Shown: one piece after another, positions 52,087-62,086 of the stretch | Position numbering within the stretch: position 1 is the stretch's first letter | How the letters are laid out: every line of letters begins with the position of its first letter | Assembly: GCF_004217045.1 (NCBI RefSeq) | Contig: NZ_SGXM01000001.1 | Coordinates: 1,054,001-1,118,000 of the forward strand | Reading direction: 5' to 3' | Length of the DNA: 64,000 bases | Source of the DNA: Cupriavidus agavae | Lineage (GTDB): Bacteria > Pseudomonadota > Gammaproteobacteria > Burkholderiales > Burkholderiaceae | Made by a program: the position numbers and the translations under genes | Notes under the pieces: generated by a model | The model's input: only the letters and a program-made list of their open reading frames with translations | The model's database searches: none | Told to the model about the DNA's origin: nothing

Positions 52087-53901
52087 TCAAAACTTCTCGA
52101 ACGCCCCCAAGAACCGCCATTGCCCCACCGGCAGGTCGCCCAGTGCGATGCGGCCCATGCGGACGCGCTTCAGTCCCACCACACGCAGTCCCACCTGCTC
52201 GCACATGCGGCGGATCTGGCGCTTGCGGCCTTCGCGCAGCACGAAGCGCAGTTGTTCCTCGTTCTGCCAGCTGACCTTGGCGGGTTTCAGCACCACGCCG
52301 TCGAGCGACAGGCCGAAGCGCAGACGCTCCAGTTGGTCTTCCGGAAACACCTTGCTGATGTCGCGCTCGACGGGGCCTTCCGGCGACTCCCAGACCACGC
52401 GCACCAGATATTCCTTCTCCACGTTCGAATCGTCGCCAATCAGCGCGCGGGCGATACGGCCGTCCTGCGTCAGCACCAGCAGGCCGGTGGAGTCGATGTC
52501 GAGGCGGCCGGCCGGCGCCAGGTTCTTGCGCTGCCACGGGGCAAAGCGCTTGCGCGTGGGGTCGTTCTCCCACTGGTTCTCCGGCGCGAACAGCACGGCG
52601 GCGGGCTCGTAGCCGTCCTCGGCCTGGCCGGAGACGTAGCCGACCGGCTTGTTCAGCAGCACGGTCACGCGCTCGCCCTGTTCCGAGCGGGCTTCCTGGC
52701 GGATTTCGATCGTGGCGTCGGGGCGGATGCGCGTGCCGAGTTCGGTCACGGGCTCGCCGTCGACCAGCACCCAGCCGAGCGGAATCCATTCGTCGGCCTC
52801 GCGGCGCGAGCACAGGCCCAGTTCCGACATCCGCTTGGACAGCCGCACGAGGCCGTCTTCACGCGGCTCGGCGGCCGGCGCGGCAGGACGTGCCGGGCGG
52901 TCGCCGTAGGCGGGACGCTCGCTGCGCTCGGCACGGACCGGGCGGGCGCGGTCGGCGGTATCGCTGAACCGGCGCGCCGGCGCGACACCGCGGCGCGGCG
53001 CGTCGTCGTCGCGGCGCGGGGCGCGTGCCTCGTCGCCAAAGCGGCGCGGGCGCTCGGCAAGGTTGTCATCGCCGAACTGGCGCGGGCGCTCGCCACGGTT
53101 CTCACCCTCGAACCGACGCGGACGCTCCGGGCGGTTCTCACCCTCGAAACGACGCGGCCGCTCCGGGCGGTTCTCACCCTCGAAACGACGCGGCCGCTCC
53201 GGGCGGTTCTCACCCTCGAACCGGCGCGGCCGCTCCGGGCGGTTCTCACCTTCGAAACGACGCGGACGCTCCGGGCGGTTCTCACCTTCGAAACGACGCG
53301 GCCGCTCCGGGCGGTTCTCACCTTCGAAACGACGCGGGCGCTCCGGGCGGTTCTCACCCTCGAACCGACGCGGACGCTCCGGGCGGTTCTCACCCTCGAA
53401 CCGGCGCAGCCGCTCCGGGCGGTTCTCGCCTTCGAAACGACGCGGACGCTCCGGGCGGTTCTCGCCCTCGAAACGACGCGGACGCTCCGGGCGGTTCTCG
53501 CCTTCGAACCGGCGCGGGCGCTCCGGGCGGTTCTCACCCTCGAAACGGCGCGGACGCTCGCTGCGATTGTCGTCGTCGAAGCGGCGCGGACGCTGGGCGC
53601 GATCCTCGTCGCCAAACCGGCGCGGGGCGCGTTCGCCGTCCGCCGGGCGCGGCCGGGCAGGGCGGGCGGGCCGCTCCGTGCGCTCGGCGCGTTGCGGCGC
53701 GCCCTCGGCCGGTGCCTTGCGCTTGCTCTTCTCGGACGCCCGCTCCTTCGCCTGCTTGATGCCGGTGACCACGTCCTGCACGCGCTTGCGGTTCAGGTCG
53801 GACACCCGCACCGGGCGCGTGGCCTTGCGCGGTGCATCCGAGGTGGAGGCGGGGGTCTTGATACCCAGCGTCTTGCGGGGAGGGGTGTTGCTATCGGTCA
53901 T
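52087..53901 (-). CDS. rluB: 23S rRNA pseudouridine synthase RluB with repetitive basic extension
   Basis: Makes pseudouridine in 23S rRNA (position 2605 in E. coli). 604 residues against about 290 in E. coli. The C-terminal 260 residues hold an S4 domain (LVRLSKRMSELGLCSRREADEW) and the RsuA/RluB catalytic core with the Asp motif GRLDIDSTGLLVLT. The N-terminal half is a low-complexity Arg/Glu-rich region with thirteen copies of a 12-residue unit (RPRRFEGENRPE) at about residues 113-268, probably disordered and RNA-binding. Starts 37 bp after glnD on the same strand. Confidence 0.94.
   Translation of the reverse strand: MTDSNTPPRKTLGIKTPASTSDAPRKATRPVRVSDLNRKRVQDVVTGIKQAKERASEKSKRKAPAEGAPQRAERTERPARPARPRPADGERAPRRFGDEDRAQRPRRFDDDNRSERPRRFEGENRPERPRRFEGENRPERPRRFEGENRPERPRRFEGENRPERLRRFEGENRPERPRRFEGENRPERPRRFEGENRPERPRRFEGENRPERPRRFEGENRPERPRRFEGENRPERPRRFEGENRPERPRRFEGENRPERPRRFEGENRGERPRQFGDDNLAERPRRFGDEARAPRRDDDAPRRGVAPARRFSDTADRARPVRAERSERPAYGDRPARPAAPAAEPREDGLVRLSKRMSELGLCSRREADEWIPLGWVLVDGEPVTELGTRIRPDATIEIRQEARSEQGERVTVLLNKPVGYVSGQAEDGYEPAAVLFAPENQWENDPTRKRFAPWQRKNLAPAGRLDIDSTGLLVLTQDGRIARALIGDDSNVEKEYLVRVVWESPEGPVERDISKVFPEDQLERLRFGLSLDGVVLKPAKVSWQNEEQLRFVLREGRKRQIRRMCEQVGLRVVGLKRVRMGRIALGDLPVGQWRFLGAFEKF
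53097..53564 (-). repeat. Thirteen 36-bp in-frame tandem repeats in rluB
   Basis: Counting the FEGENR codons gives thirteen units at a strict 36-bp period (for example 53133, 53169). Units differ mainly in third codon positions, and one has Leu for Pro (near 53405). Flanking degenerate units (FDDDNRSE, FGDDNLAE, FGDEDRAQ) suggest growth of the array from an older, diverged repeat. Confidence 0.93.
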
Positions 53902-53938
53902 ATCGTTCCAAACGCTCGCGCGCCGGGACATCCGGGAG

Positions 53939-56512
53939 TCAGATGTCCAGCGCGTCGAGCAAATCCTGTTCAAGCTGAATCTGCAGCCGGTTGTCGGCGG
54001 TCAGGCGTGAGCCATCGACCAGGAACACGTCTTCCACGCGTTCGCCGAGCGTATTGATGCGCGCCGAATGCACGGACACGCGGTGTTTGGCCAGCACGCC
54101 GGCCAGGGCGTACAGCAGGCCGGTGCGGTCGTTGGCGGACACCGACAGCAGGTAATACTGGCCGCGCTCGTCGGGACGCAAATCCACGCGCGGCTTGATC
54201 GGGAAGCTGCGCGACTGGCGCGACAGGCGGCCCTGGGTGGTTTCGGGCAGCGGGCATTCCAGCCGCACGCGCTCGGTCAGTTCATGTTCCACCAGTGCCA
54301 GGATGTCGCGGTAGCCACCGTCGAGGCCGGGGTCGGTGATCTGGAACGTGTCCAGCGCATAGCCGTCGCGCGTGGTCTCGATCTTGGCGTCCTGGATCGA
54401 AAACGCCTTGCGCTCGAAATAGCCGCAGATGCGGGCGAACAGGTCAGGCTGGTCCTTGACGTAGACCACCACCTGCAGCCCCTCGCCGGCTGGCGACACG
54501 CGGGCCTTGACCACCGGATCGGCGCTGTTCACCTTGTTGAACAGGTGCCGGGTGAGCCAGGCGATGTCGCGCGCATCGTGCCGCATGAAGAACGACATGT
54601 CCAGCTTGTTCCATAGTGGTTTCGCCAGATCGGGGTCGAACGCGTTCAGGCGCAGCTGGGCGATCGTGTCGTCGCGCTTCTGCGCCCACAGCGAATGCGA
54701 ATCGAGCCGGGCGCCGCCGAGCACACGCAGCGTGATGCGGTACAGGTCTTCGAGCAGCTTGCCCTTCCACGCGTTCCAGACCTTGGGGCTGGTGCCGCGG
54801 ATATCGGCCACGGTCAGCAGGTACAGCGCGGTCAGGTAGCGCTCGTTGCCTACCACCTGGGCAAACGCCTTGACCACGTCGGGGTCGGTCAGATCCTGTT
54901 TCTGTGCCACGTGGCTCATCGTCAGGTGGTGCTCGACGAGCCAGGCGATCAGGTCGGCATCCTCGCGCGCAATGCCGTGCTGCTTGCAGAAGCGGCGTGC
55001 ATCGACCGTACCCAGCTTGGAGTGGTCGCCGCCGCGCCCCTTGGCGATGTCGTGGAACAGCGCCGCCACCCAGAGCACCCACGGCCGCTCGAAGCCGGCC
55101 ATCAGCTGGCTGCAGAACGGGAACTCGTGGGTATGCTCGACGATGGCGAAGCGGCGCATGTTGCGCACCACCATCAGGATGTGCTGATCCACGGTGTAGA
55201 CGTGGAACAGGTCGTGCTGCATCTGGCCCACGATGCGCCGGAAATTGATCAGGTAGCGCCCGAGCACGCTGGTCTGGTTCATCAGGCGCAGTGCGTGCGT
55301 GATGCCCTGCGGCTCCTGCACGATGGCCAGGAACAGCCGGCGGTTCTCGGGATCATTGCGCCAGCTGGCGTCCATGACCGTGCGCGCGTTGTAGAGCCCG
55401 CGCAGCGTGCGCGGCGACAGACCTTTCACGCCCGGCGTGCGTTCGTACAGCAGGAACGTCTCCAGGATCGCGTGCGGATTCTTCTCGTAGAGGTCGTCGC
55501 TGGTGATCTCCAGCATGCCCTGGCGCTCGACAAAGCTGTCGTTGATCACGCGCGTGACCTTGGACTCGCTCGGGAACAGCATCGCCTCGATATTGAGCAG
55601 CAACACGCTGTTGAGCTGCGTCACGGCCTTGGCTGCCCAGTAGTAGCGGCGCATCAGCTGCTCGCTGGCGCGCTTGGCCGTGGTCTGCCGGTAGCCGAAC
55701 GATTCGGCCAGCGCCGTCTGCAGGTCGAAGACGAGCACGTCCTGGCGGCGTCCGGCCAGCAGGTGCAGGCGGGCCCGGATGGTGCGCAGCAGGCGCTCGT
55801 TGCGGGCCAGTTCCTGCGATTCGCGTTCGGTCAGCAGGCCGCGCCCGAACAGCTCTTTCCAGCTGTCGCCCAGGCCGGCGGCCTTGGTCATCCACAGGAT
55901 GACCTGGAGGTCGCGCAACCCGCCCGGGCTTTCCTTGCAGTTCGGTTCCAGCGCGTAGGGCGTGTCCTGGTACTTGGCGTGCCGCTGGCGCAGTTCGAGC
56001 AGCTTGGCCTGGAAGAAATCGCCGGCGTCCATGTCCGCCAGGTAGCGCGTCTGCATGGCCTGGAACAACGGCTTGCTGCCGGTCAGCAGGCGGGCTTCGA
56101 GCAGCGCGGTGCGGATCGTGATGTCGGCGGCGGCTTCGCGAATGCAGTCATCCACGGTGCGCACCGACGAACCGATCTCAAGGCCCAGGTCCCAGCACAG
56201 CCCGATGAAGCGTTCGAGCCGCGTGGCGGTGTCGGCATCGGGCTCGCCGCGCAGCAGCAACAGGACGTCGACATCCGAATACGGGAACAACTCGCCACGG
56301 CCGTAGCCGCCCACGGCCACCAGCGCGGCATCGGCGGGCAGTCCGAGGCCGGTCCAGGCCTCGACCAGCGCGGCATCGACGGCGCGGCGCAGCCGGGTAA
56401 CCAGCGGCGAAACCTGGTTGGTGACGTCGAACTCGGCGAACAGGGCCTGCTTGTCGGCCTTGAGTCGGTCGCGGATGCGCTGGCAGAGCAACAGTTCCGG
56501 CGTGGTGTCCAT
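53939..56512 (-). CDS. glnD: Bifunctional uridylyltransferase/uridylyl-removing enzyme GlnD
   Basis: Nitrogen sensor that adds or removes UMP on PII proteins. 857 residues. In order: nucleotidyltransferase domain with [19 protein letters not shown], helical middle, HD domain with [14 protein letters not shown] (UMP removal), and two ACT domains (about 690-770 and 795-857) that bind glutamine. ATG 56512 gives the normal start; the frame upstream runs through map. Follows map on the same strand after 77 bp with a hairpin. Confidence 0.97.
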   Translation of the reverse strand: MDTTPELLLCQRIRDRLKADKQALFAEFDVTNQVSPLVTRLRRAVDAALVEAWTGLGLPADAALVAVGGYGRGELFPYSDVDVLLLLRGEPDADTATRLERFIGLCWDLGLEIGSSVRTVDDCIREAAADITIRTALLEARLLTGSKPLFQAMQTRYLADMDAGDFFQAKLLELRQRHAKYQDTPYALEPNCKESPGGLRDLQVILWMTKAAGLGDSWKELFGRGLLTERESQELARNERLLRTIRARLHLLAGRRQDVLVFDLQTALAESFGYRQTTAKRASEQLMRRYYWAAKAVTQLNSVLLLNIEAMLFPSESKVTRVINDSFVERQGMLEITSDDLYEKNPHAILETFLLYERTPGVKGLSPRTLRGLYNARTVMDASWRNDPENRRLFLAIVQEPQGITHALRLMNQTSVLGRYLINFRRIVGQMQHDLFHVYTVDQHILMVVRNMRRFAIVEHTHEFPFCSQLMAGFERPWVLWVAALFHDIAKGRGGDHSKLGTVDARRFCKQHGIAREDADLIAWLVEHHLTMSHVAQKQDLTDPDVVKAFAQVVGNERYLTALYLLTVADIRGTSPKVWNAWKGKLLEDLYRITLRVLGGARLDSHSLWAQKRDDTIAQLRLNAFDPDLAKPLWNKLDMSFFMRHDARDIAWLTRHLFNKVNSADPVVKARVSPAGEGLQVVVYVKDQPDLFARICGYFERKAFSIQDAKIETTRDGYALDTFQITDPGLDGGYRDILALVEHELTERVRLECPLPETTQGRLSRQSRSFPIKPRVDLRPDERGQYYLLSVSANDRTGLLYALAGVLAKHRVSVHSARINTLGERVEDVFLVDGSRLTADNRLQIQLEQDLLDALDI

Positions 56513-56554
56513 GGGTGGCGGGAGGATGGGCGTGGGCACGGCTGGAAGAAGAAA

Positions 56555-56574
56555 GGGCGCCTTGGTGGGCGCCC
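56555..56574 (-). terminator. Hairpin after map, possible attenuating terminator
   Basis: On the minus strand GGGCGCC-CACCAA-GGCGCCC followed by TTTCTTCTTCC. Seven-bp GC stem and a T-rich but interrupted tail, 15 nt past the map stop and 42 nt before glnD, so it may reduce rather than end read-through. Confidence 0.5.
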
Positions 56575-56589
56575 TGGCGTCCGCGCGGA

Positions 56590-57408
56590 TCAGGCCGCGA
56601 CGGTTTCCGTGATGAAGGCCGGCGGCTGCGGCGTGCCTTCGGACTTCGTCAGCACCTCGAAGCCGGTTTCGGTCACCAGCACCGTGTGCTCCCACTGGGC
56701 CGACAGGCTGCGGTCGCGCGTCTTGACAGTCCACTGGTCCGGCATCGTGCGGATATCGCGCTTGCCGGCGTTGATCATGGGCTCCACCGTGAAGATCATG
56801 CCCGTCTTGATCTCCATGCCGGTGCCGGGGCGGCCGTAGTGGAGAATCTGCGGGTCGGAATGGAAGACCTTGCCGATGCCGTGGCCGCAGTATTCGCGCA
56901 CCACGCTGTAGCCGGCGCCTTCGGCATGGACCTGGATCGCGTGGCCGATGTCACCAAGGCGCGCGCCGTTGCGCACCTGCTGGATCCCCTTCCACATGCA
57001 TTCGTAGGTGATCTGGGATAGCCGTTTCGCCAGAATCGATGCCTCGCCGACCACGAACATGCGGCTCGTGTCGCCGTAATAGCCTTCCTTGGTTATGACC
57101 GTGATATCGAGGTTCACGACGTCGCCGGCCTTGAGCACGCGCTCGCCGGGGATGCCGTGGCAGATCACGTCGTTGACCGAGGTGCAGATCGCGCCCGGGA
57201 ACGGCGGGTAGCCCGGCGGCGCGTAGTTCAGCGGTGCCGGGACGGTGCCTTGTACGTCACGCATATAGGCGTGGCAGAGCTTGTCGAGTTCGCCGGTGGT
57301 GACGCCGGGCTTGACGTGGGGCGTGATGTAGTCGAGGACTTCGGAGGCAAGGCGGCAAGCCACGCGCATTTGGGCGATGTCTTCGGCGGTGTTGATATGG
57401 ATGCTCAT
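56590..57408 (-). CDS. map: Methionine aminopeptidase, type I
   Basis: Removes the initiator Met from nascent proteins. 272 residues. Two-metal site: VVNLDITV and YYGDTSRM (Asp ligands), CGHGIG (His), FTVEPM and QWEHTV (Glu ligands). ATG 57408 gives the family [15 protein letters not shown]; an upstream start at 57465 is possible but not family-like. Faces rpsB across a 340-bp divergent region, as in many proteobacteria. Confidence 0.96.
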   Translation of the reverse strand: MSIHINTAEDIAQMRVACRLASEVLDYITPHVKPGVTTGELDKLCHAYMRDVQGTVPAPLNYAPPGYPPFPGAICTSVNDVICHGIPGERVLKAGDVVNLDITVITKEGYYGDTSRMFVVGEASILAKRLSQITYECMWKGIQQVRNGARLGDIGHAIQVHAEGAGYSVVREYCGHGIGKVFHSDPQILHYGRPGTGMEIKTGMIFTVEPMINAGKRDIRTMPDQWTVKTRDRSLSAQWEHTVLVTETGFEVLTKSEGTPQPPAFITETVAA

Positions 57409-57576
57409 GCTGCTTCGCCTGAAATGTGATGACCCAGCCACAGGCTGCGCCAGAAATATTCGCAAATCGGGATTATCTCACCTTCGAGGTCGGAAAGCAG
57501 CGAAATGCAGGGCAGGGCGCAGCAATCGGGTGCCGCGCCGGTGGCATCGGGTTGCGGAAGGGGACATCCAGGGGGC

Positions 57577-57606
57577 TTGAGCGGACCGTCACTTTGTTGC
57601 TACAAT
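57577..57606 (+). promoter_or_regulatory. Sigma70-type promoter of rpsB
   Basis: TTGAGC (57577-57582), 18-nt spacer, TACAAT (57601-57606). Transcription would start near 57613 and give a leader of about 135 nt before rpsB. Confidence 0.6.
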
Positions 57607-57672
57607 CGCGGGCTGACTTGACGAGTGGCCGGAAACGGCGCCGCCAGTCATGAAACTTTTAGTAAATCGCTG

Positions 57673-57717
57673 GTCCGCCCATCCGGGGTGTTCCTTTTCA
57701 GGAATGTCGGGGCGGAC
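57673..57717 (+). promoter_or_regulatory. Structured rpsB mRNA leader (candidate S2 autoregulation site)
   Basis: Outer stem GTCCGCCC (57673-57680) with GGGCGGAC (57710-57717), enclosing a small hairpin GTTCC (57690-57694) with GGAAT (57701-57705). It ends 31 nt before the rpsB ATG. S2 represses its own operon through the leader in E. coli, so such a role here is plausible but inferred. Confidence 0.45.
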
Positions 57718-57748
57718 TTCAGAAACCAACCCTCTTGGAGTACCTCAC

Positions 57749-58492
57749 ATGTCCGTGACCATGCGCGAAATGCTGGAAGCCGGTTGCCACTTTGGCCACC
57801 AGACCCGCTTCTGGAACCCGAAGATGGCCCCCTTCATCTTCGGTCATCGCAACAAGATCCACATCATCAACCTCGAAAAGACCCTGCCGATGTTCCAGGA
57901 CGCGCTGAAGTACGTGCGCCAACTGGCAGCAAACCGCGGCACCGTGCTTTTCGTGGGTACCAAGCGTCAATCGCGCGAGATCCTGGCCGAGGAAGCCGGC
58001 CGCGCTGGCATGCCCTATGTCGACGCCCGCTGGCTCGGCGGCATGCTGACGAACTTCAAGACCGTCAAGATCTCGATCAAGCGCCTGAAGGACATGGAAG
58101 CCGCCAAGGAAGCCGGCGCGCTGGAAACCATGAGCAAGAAGGAAGCGCTGATGTTCGAGCGCGAGATGGAAAAGCTGGAAAAGTCCATCGGCGGCATCAA
58201 GGACATGGGCGGCGTGCCTGACGCCATCTTCGTGGTGGACGTCGGCTACCACAAGATTGCCGTGACGGAAGCCAACAAGCTGGGCATCCCCGTGATCGGC
58301 GTGGTCGACACGAACCACAACCCGGAAGGCATCGACTACGTGATCCCGGGTAACGACGATTCGAGCAAGGCTGTCGCACTGTACGTGCGCGGCGTGGCCG
58401 ACGCCATCCTGGAAGGCCGTGCCAACGCGGTGCAGGAAGTGGTGGAAGCCGTGCGCGGCGACGACGAGTTCGTCGAAGTCCAGGAAGGCTGA
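57749..58492 (+). CDS. rpsB: 30S ribosomal protein uS2
   Basis: 247-residue ribosomal protein. The start [26 protein letters not shown] and the IHIINLEKT segment are invariant family sequence, and the C-terminal part has [33 protein letters not shown] precedes ATG 57749. Head of the rpsB-tsf-pyrH-frr cluster; a terminator-like hairpin follows it. Confidence 0.98.
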   Translation: MSVTMREMLEAGCHFGHQTRFWNPKMAPFIFGHRNKIHIINLEKTLPMFQDALKYVRQLAANRGTVLFVGTKRQSREILAEEAGRAGMPYVDARWLGGMLTNFKTVKISIKRLKDMEAAKEAGALETMSKKEALMFEREMEKLEKSIGGIKDMGGVPDAIFVVDVGYHKIAVTEANKLGIPVIGVVDTNHNPEGIDYVIPGNDDSSKAVALYVRGVADAILEGRANAVQEVVEAVRGDDEFVEVQEG

Positions 58493-58554
58493 TTGCCCGC
58501 TGGCGCCTGAGGCCGGGATACACCGGCCGCCGGCGCCCGCCTTGCGGCAACAAG

Positions 58555-58583
58555 AAAAGGGGGCACTCTGGCGCCCCCTTTTT
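58555..58583 (+). terminator. Terminator/attenuator between rpsB and tsf
   Basis: AAAAGGGGGC (58555-58564) pairs with GCCCCCTTTT (58573-58582) around an 8-nt loop and ends in T5. It would make part of the transcripts end after rpsB, as reported for rpsB-tsf in E. coli. Confidence 0.82.
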
Positions 58584-58656
58584 GCAAACGGATTCAGTTG
58601 TCATCCGCCGCGGATACGATTCGCCCCGGATGAGCCAAACAACCAAGGAGTGACAA

Positions 58657-59535
58657 ATGGCGGCTATTACCGCAAGCATGGTTGCAGAACTGCGCGCAAA
58701 GACCGACGCGCCGATGATGGAATGCAAGAAGGCCCTGACGGAAGCCGGTGGCGACCTGGACAAGGCCGAGGAACTGCTGCGCGTCAAGCTGGGCAACAAG
58801 GCCAGCAAGGCCGCATCGCGCGTGACCGCCGAAGGCATCGTCACGACGTTCATCGACGGCACGACGGGCGCCCTGGTCGAACTGAACTGCGAAACCGACT
58901 TCGTGTCGAAGAACGACGACTTCCTGGGCTTCGGCGCCAAGGTGGCTGAACTGGTGGCCAAGCAGAACCCGGCCGACGTGGCAGCCCTGTCGGCCCTGGA
59001 AATGGACGGTTCGACGGTTGACGCCGTGCGCTCGGCCCTGATCGGCAAGATCGGCGAGAACATGACGATCCGCCGCTTCGTGCGCTACGCCAACGGCGGC
59101 AAGCTGGCCTCGTACCTGCACGGCACCCGTATCGGCGTGATGGTCGAGTTCGACGGCGACGAAGTGGCCGCCAAGGACGTGGCCATGCACGTGGCCGCCA
59201 TGAAGCCGGTGTCGCTGTCGTCGGAGCAGGTGCCCGCCGAGCTGATCGCCAAGGAGCGCAGCATCGCCGAGCAGAAGGCTGCCGAATCGGGCAAGCCGGC
59301 CGAGATCGTTGCCAAGATGGTCGAAGGTTCGGTGCAGAAGTACCTGAAGGAAGTGTCGCTGCTGAACCAGACGTTCGTGAAGAACGACAAGCAGACCGTC
59401 GAGCAGATGCTGAAGGCCGCCAACACCAACGTGAAGGGTTTCACGCTGTACGTGGTGGGCGAAGGCATCGAGAAGAAGCAGGACGACTTCGCCGCCGAAG
59501 TGGCCGCCCAGGTGGCTGCCGCCCAGAAGGCCTGA
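58657..59535 (+). CDS. tsf: Elongation factor Ts
   Basis: Nucleotide exchange factor for EF-Tu, 292 residues. N-terminal UBA-like helix bundle with [25 protein letters not shown], then the signature region [15 protein letters not shown] that inserts against EF-Tu, and the C-terminal subdomain ending [19 protein letters not shown]. Preceded by AAGGAG and the rpsB terminator. Confidence 0.98.
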   Translation: MAAITASMVAELRAKTDAPMMECKKALTEAGGDLDKAEELLRVKLGNKASKAASRVTAEGIVTTFIDGTTGALVELNCETDFVSKNDDFLGFGAKVAELVAKQNPADVAALSALEMDGSTVDAVRSALIGKIGENMTIRRFVRYANGGKLASYLHGTRIGVMVEFDGDEVAAKDVAMHVAAMKPVSLSSEQVPAELIAKERSIAEQKAAESGKPAEIVAKMVEGSVQKYLKEVSLLNQTFVKNDKQTVEQMLKAANTNVKGFTLYVVGEGIEKKQDDFAAEVAAQVAAAQKA

Positions 59536-59839
59536 TGTCCGGGTGGCCGGGCCGGACCTCCCCGTGGGGAGCCGGCGCCGCCACCGTATAATGCCGAGGG
59601 GCGCCGCGAGGTGCCCCTCTGCACAAGTACGGCCGCGAAGCGTGTCGTGCAGTCTGTTTTCGCAGTCACCTGCCTCTGGCGAGCCCTTTTACAGGACGTT
59701 GCCTGCAGATGACGGCGAAAACCGGCTATCCAGTTGTCCAGCTTTCCGTATTCATGCGCGGCCGGTGCGCAGATGCCTTGTGCCGCCCGCGCCCATCCAT
59801 CCGTTCAAACGAGCGATCGAGAACCAGCCCGAGGTGATC
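59536..59839. other. tsf-pyrH intergenic region
   Basis: 304 bp. It contains a TATAAT -10 box (59587-59592) directly followed by a stable hairpin, then about 220 bp in which I see no further structure or gene; the pyrH frame is open throughout but without family sequence. Confidence 0.5.
59587..59619 (+). promoter_or_regulatory. Candidate pyrH promoter and leader hairpin
   Basis: Consensus TATAAT at 59587-59592, without a good -35. Hairpin GAGGGGCGCC (59596-59605), loop GCGA, GGTGCCCCTC (59610-59619), ten pairs with one G-U. No T tract follows. The hairpin would be at the very 5' end of the pyrH transcript. Confidence 0.45.
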
Positions 59840-60550
59840 ATGCCAGCCTACAAGCGCGTCCTTCTGAAACTTTCCGGTGAGGCCCTGATGGGCGACGATG
59901 CCTTCGGCATCAACCGCGCCACCATCGAGGGCATGGTCAATGACATTGCCGAAATCGTGAAGCTGGGCGTCCAGGTGGCCGTGGTCATCGGCGGCGGCAA
60001 CATCTTCCGCGGTGTCGCCGGCGGCGCCGCCGGCATGGACCGTGCCACGGCCGACTACATGGGCATGCTGGCCACGATGATGAACGCGCTGGCCCTGCAG
60101 GACGCCATGCGCCACGCCAACATCGAGGGCCGTGTGCAGTCCGCGCTGCGCATGGACCAGGTGGTCGAGCCTTATATCCGCCCGCGCGCCATCCGCCAGC
60201 TCGAAGAGGGCAAGGTCGTGATTTTCGCGGCCGGCACCGGCAACCCGTTCTTCACGACCGACACCGCCGCCGCGCTGCGTGGCTCGGAAATCGGCGCCGA
60301 GATCGTGCTCAAGGCCACCAAGGTGGACGGCGTCTACACGGCCGACCCCAAAAAGGACCCCAGCGCCACGCGCTATGCCACGATCTCGTTCGACGAGGCC
60401 ATCTCCCGCAACCTGCAGGTCATGGACGCCACCGCGTTCGCGCTCTGCCGCGACCAGAAGCTGCCGATCAAGGTGTTCTCCATCGTCAAGCCGGGCGCCC
60501 TGAAGCGCGTGATCCTGGGCGATGACGAGGGTACGCTAGTGCACGTTTAA
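59840..60550 (+). CDS. pyrH: UMP kinase
   Basis: Hexameric bacterial UMP kinase (amino-acid-kinase fold), 236 residues. Motifs [45 protein letters not shown] and [14 protein letters not shown] are diagnostic. ATG 59840 gives the family start [14 protein letters not shown]. Followed after 108 bp by frr. Confidence 0.98.
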   Translation: MPAYKRVLLKLSGEALMGDDAFGINRATIEGMVNDIAEIVKLGVQVAVVIGGGNIFRGVAGGAAGMDRATADYMGMLATMMNALALQDAMRHANIEGRVQSALRMDQVVEPYIRPRAIRQLEEGKVVIFAAGTGNPFFTTDTAAALRGSEIGAEIVLKATKVDGVYTADPKKDPSATRYATISFDEAISRNLQVMDATAFALCRDQKLPIKVFSIVKPGALKRVILGDDEGTLVHV

Positions 60551-60658
60551 GTGTATCGGACCGCGTCAGAATGCTGATTCGGTCCGGCCTCAGAGTAGAA
60601 TGTTTCATTTTCGATCCCGCCCGGCGGGATCCTGTCTGGCTGTTTTCCGGAGGTAAAC

Positions 60659-61219
60659 ATGACCGTCGCCGACACAAAGAAGAGCGCCGAGCAGAAGATG
60701 CAGAAGTCGATCGAAGCCTTCAAGGCCGATCTGGCAAAGATTCGTACCGGCCGCGCCCATACCGGCCTGCTGGACCACGTGCAGGTGGATTACTACGGCT
60801 CGCCGGTGCCGATCAGCCAGGTGGCCAACGTTGGCCTGGGCGATGCGCGTACCATCACCGTGCAGCCGTGGGAAAAGAAGATGGTCCAGGCCGTCGAGAA
60901 GGCCATCCGTGACGCCGACCTGGGCCTGAACCCGGCCACGATGGGCGACGTGATCCGCGTGCCGATGCCCGCGCTGACCGAAGAGCGCCGCAAGGAGCTG
61001 ATCAAGGTCGTCAAGAGCGAGGCCGAGGGTGCCAAGGTGGCCGTGCGCAACCTGCGCCGCGACGCCAACGAGCAGTTCAAGAAGCTGGTCAAGGACAAGA
61101 CGATCTCGGAAGACGACGAGCGCCGCGGTGTCGACGACGTCCAGAAGCTGACCGACAAGTATGTCGGCGAGATCGACAAGCTGGTCACCGAGAAAGAGAA
61201 GGAAATCATGACGGTGTAA
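60659..61219 (+). CDS. frr: Ribosome recycling factor
   Basis: Splits post-termination ribosomes with EF-G. 186 residues, near-universal length. Typical segments: [26 protein letters not shown], the hinge region [14 protein letters not shown], and the C-terminal helix ending [16 protein letters not shown]. Strong CCGGAGG ribosome site before the ATG. First of the conserved frr-uppS-cdsA-dxr run. Confidence 0.98.
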   Translation: MTVADTKKSAEQKMQKSIEAFKADLAKIRTGRAHTGLLDHVQVDYYGSPVPISQVANVGLGDARTITVQPWEKKMVQAVEKAIRDADLGLNPATMGDVIRVPMPALTEERRKELIKVVKSEAEGAKVAVRNLRRDANEQFKKLVKDKTISEDDERRGVDDVQKLTDKYVGEIDKLVTEKEKEIMTV

Positions 61220-61270
61220 GGCCGTCCCGGCGCCTGGGCGCCGGGATTGCTCCGCATCGTCCGCGAATCC

Positions 61271-62041
61271 ATGCAGCATATCAGTTCGACGCTCGGCGTT
61301 CCCGATACCACCTATGTGCCCCGCCACGTTGCCATCATCATGGATGGCAACGGCCGCTGGGCGACGCAGCGTCACCTGCCGCGCGTGGCCGGGCATACCC
61401 GCGGCCTCGATACGGTGCGCGACATCGTGCAGGCATGTGCTTCGCGCGGCGTGCAGTTCCTGACGCTGTTCGCGTTCAGTTCCGAGAACTGGCGCCGGCC
61501 GGCCGACGAGGTGTCCTTCCTGATGCGCCTGTTCATGACCGCCCTGCGCCGCGAGGTGGTCAAGATGCACGCGAACAACATCCGCCTGCGGGTGGTGGGA
61601 GATCTCGCCCGGTTCAGCCCGCGCATCCAGCAACTGATCAAGGATGCCGAGGCACGCACGGCGGCCAATACCGGCCTGACCGTGACGATCGCCGCCAACT
61701 ACGGCGGGCGCTGGGACTTGCTCCAGGCGATGCGCAAGATGCTGGCGCGCTCGCCGATGCTCGACGCCGACACCATCGACGAATCGATCCTGGCGCCGCA
61801 CCTGGCCATGGCCTACGCGCCCGAGCCGGACCTGTTCATCCGTACCGGCGGCGAGCAGCGCATCAGCAATTTCCTGCTCTGGCAGCTCGCGTATTCCGAG
61901 CTGTATTTCACCGATACCTTCTGGCCCGATTTCGACGCCGCCGAGCTCGACAAGGCCTTCGCCTCGTACCGCCAGCGCGAGCGCCGTTTCGGCAGGACCA
62001 GCGCCCAACTGGTGGCGCCGGGGCTGTCGGGCACGGCCTGA
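61271..62041 (+). CDS. uppS: Di-trans,poly-cis-undecaprenyl diphosphate synthase
   Basis: Cis-prenyltransferase that makes the C55 lipid carrier of cell-wall synthesis. 256 residues with [13 protein letters not shown] (catalytic Asp, phosphate loop), FSSENWRRP, and [15 protein letters not shown] with [17 protein letters not shown] 61271 is preferred over a TTG at 61247, giving [11 protein letters not shown]; the choice is not decided by a clear ribosome site. Confidence 0.96.
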   Translation: MQHISSTLGVPDTTYVPRHVAIIMDGNGRWATQRHLPRVAGHTRGLDTVRDIVQACASRGVQFLTLFAFSSENWRRPADEVSFLMRLFMTALRREVVKMHANNIRLRVVGDLARFSPRIQQLIKDAEARTAANTGLTVTIAANYGGRWDLLQAMRKMLARSPMLDADTIDESILAPHLAMAYAPEPDLFIRTGGEQRISNFLLWQLAYSELYFTDTFWPDFDAAELDKAFASYRQRERRFGRTSAQLVAPGLSGTA

Positions 62042-62086
62042 TCCTGGCCGGAACCTCCACTTCACATCACGGGACACCGCAACCGC

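Larger units (their letters stand above)
57409..57748. other. Divergent region map / rpsB with promoter and leader
   Basis: 340 bp. It holds the rpsB sigma70 promoter (57577-57606) and a structured leader (57673-57717). An in-frame ATG at 57650 opens the rpsB frame early, but this is leader, not coding, judging by the family start at 57749. Confidence 0.6.

Noticed and set aside
53097..53564. CRISPR-like array of 36-bp repeats
   Set aside because: Units are contiguous with no spacers, in frame within rluB, and no cas genes are present.
52120..54057. 645-codon plus-strand open frame with striking RTLRAVLTLETT repeats
   Set aside because: The repeats are the antisense reading of the 36-bp array in rluB; a 36-bp period without stops gives open frames in several phases. 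The RluB frame has the catalytic domain.
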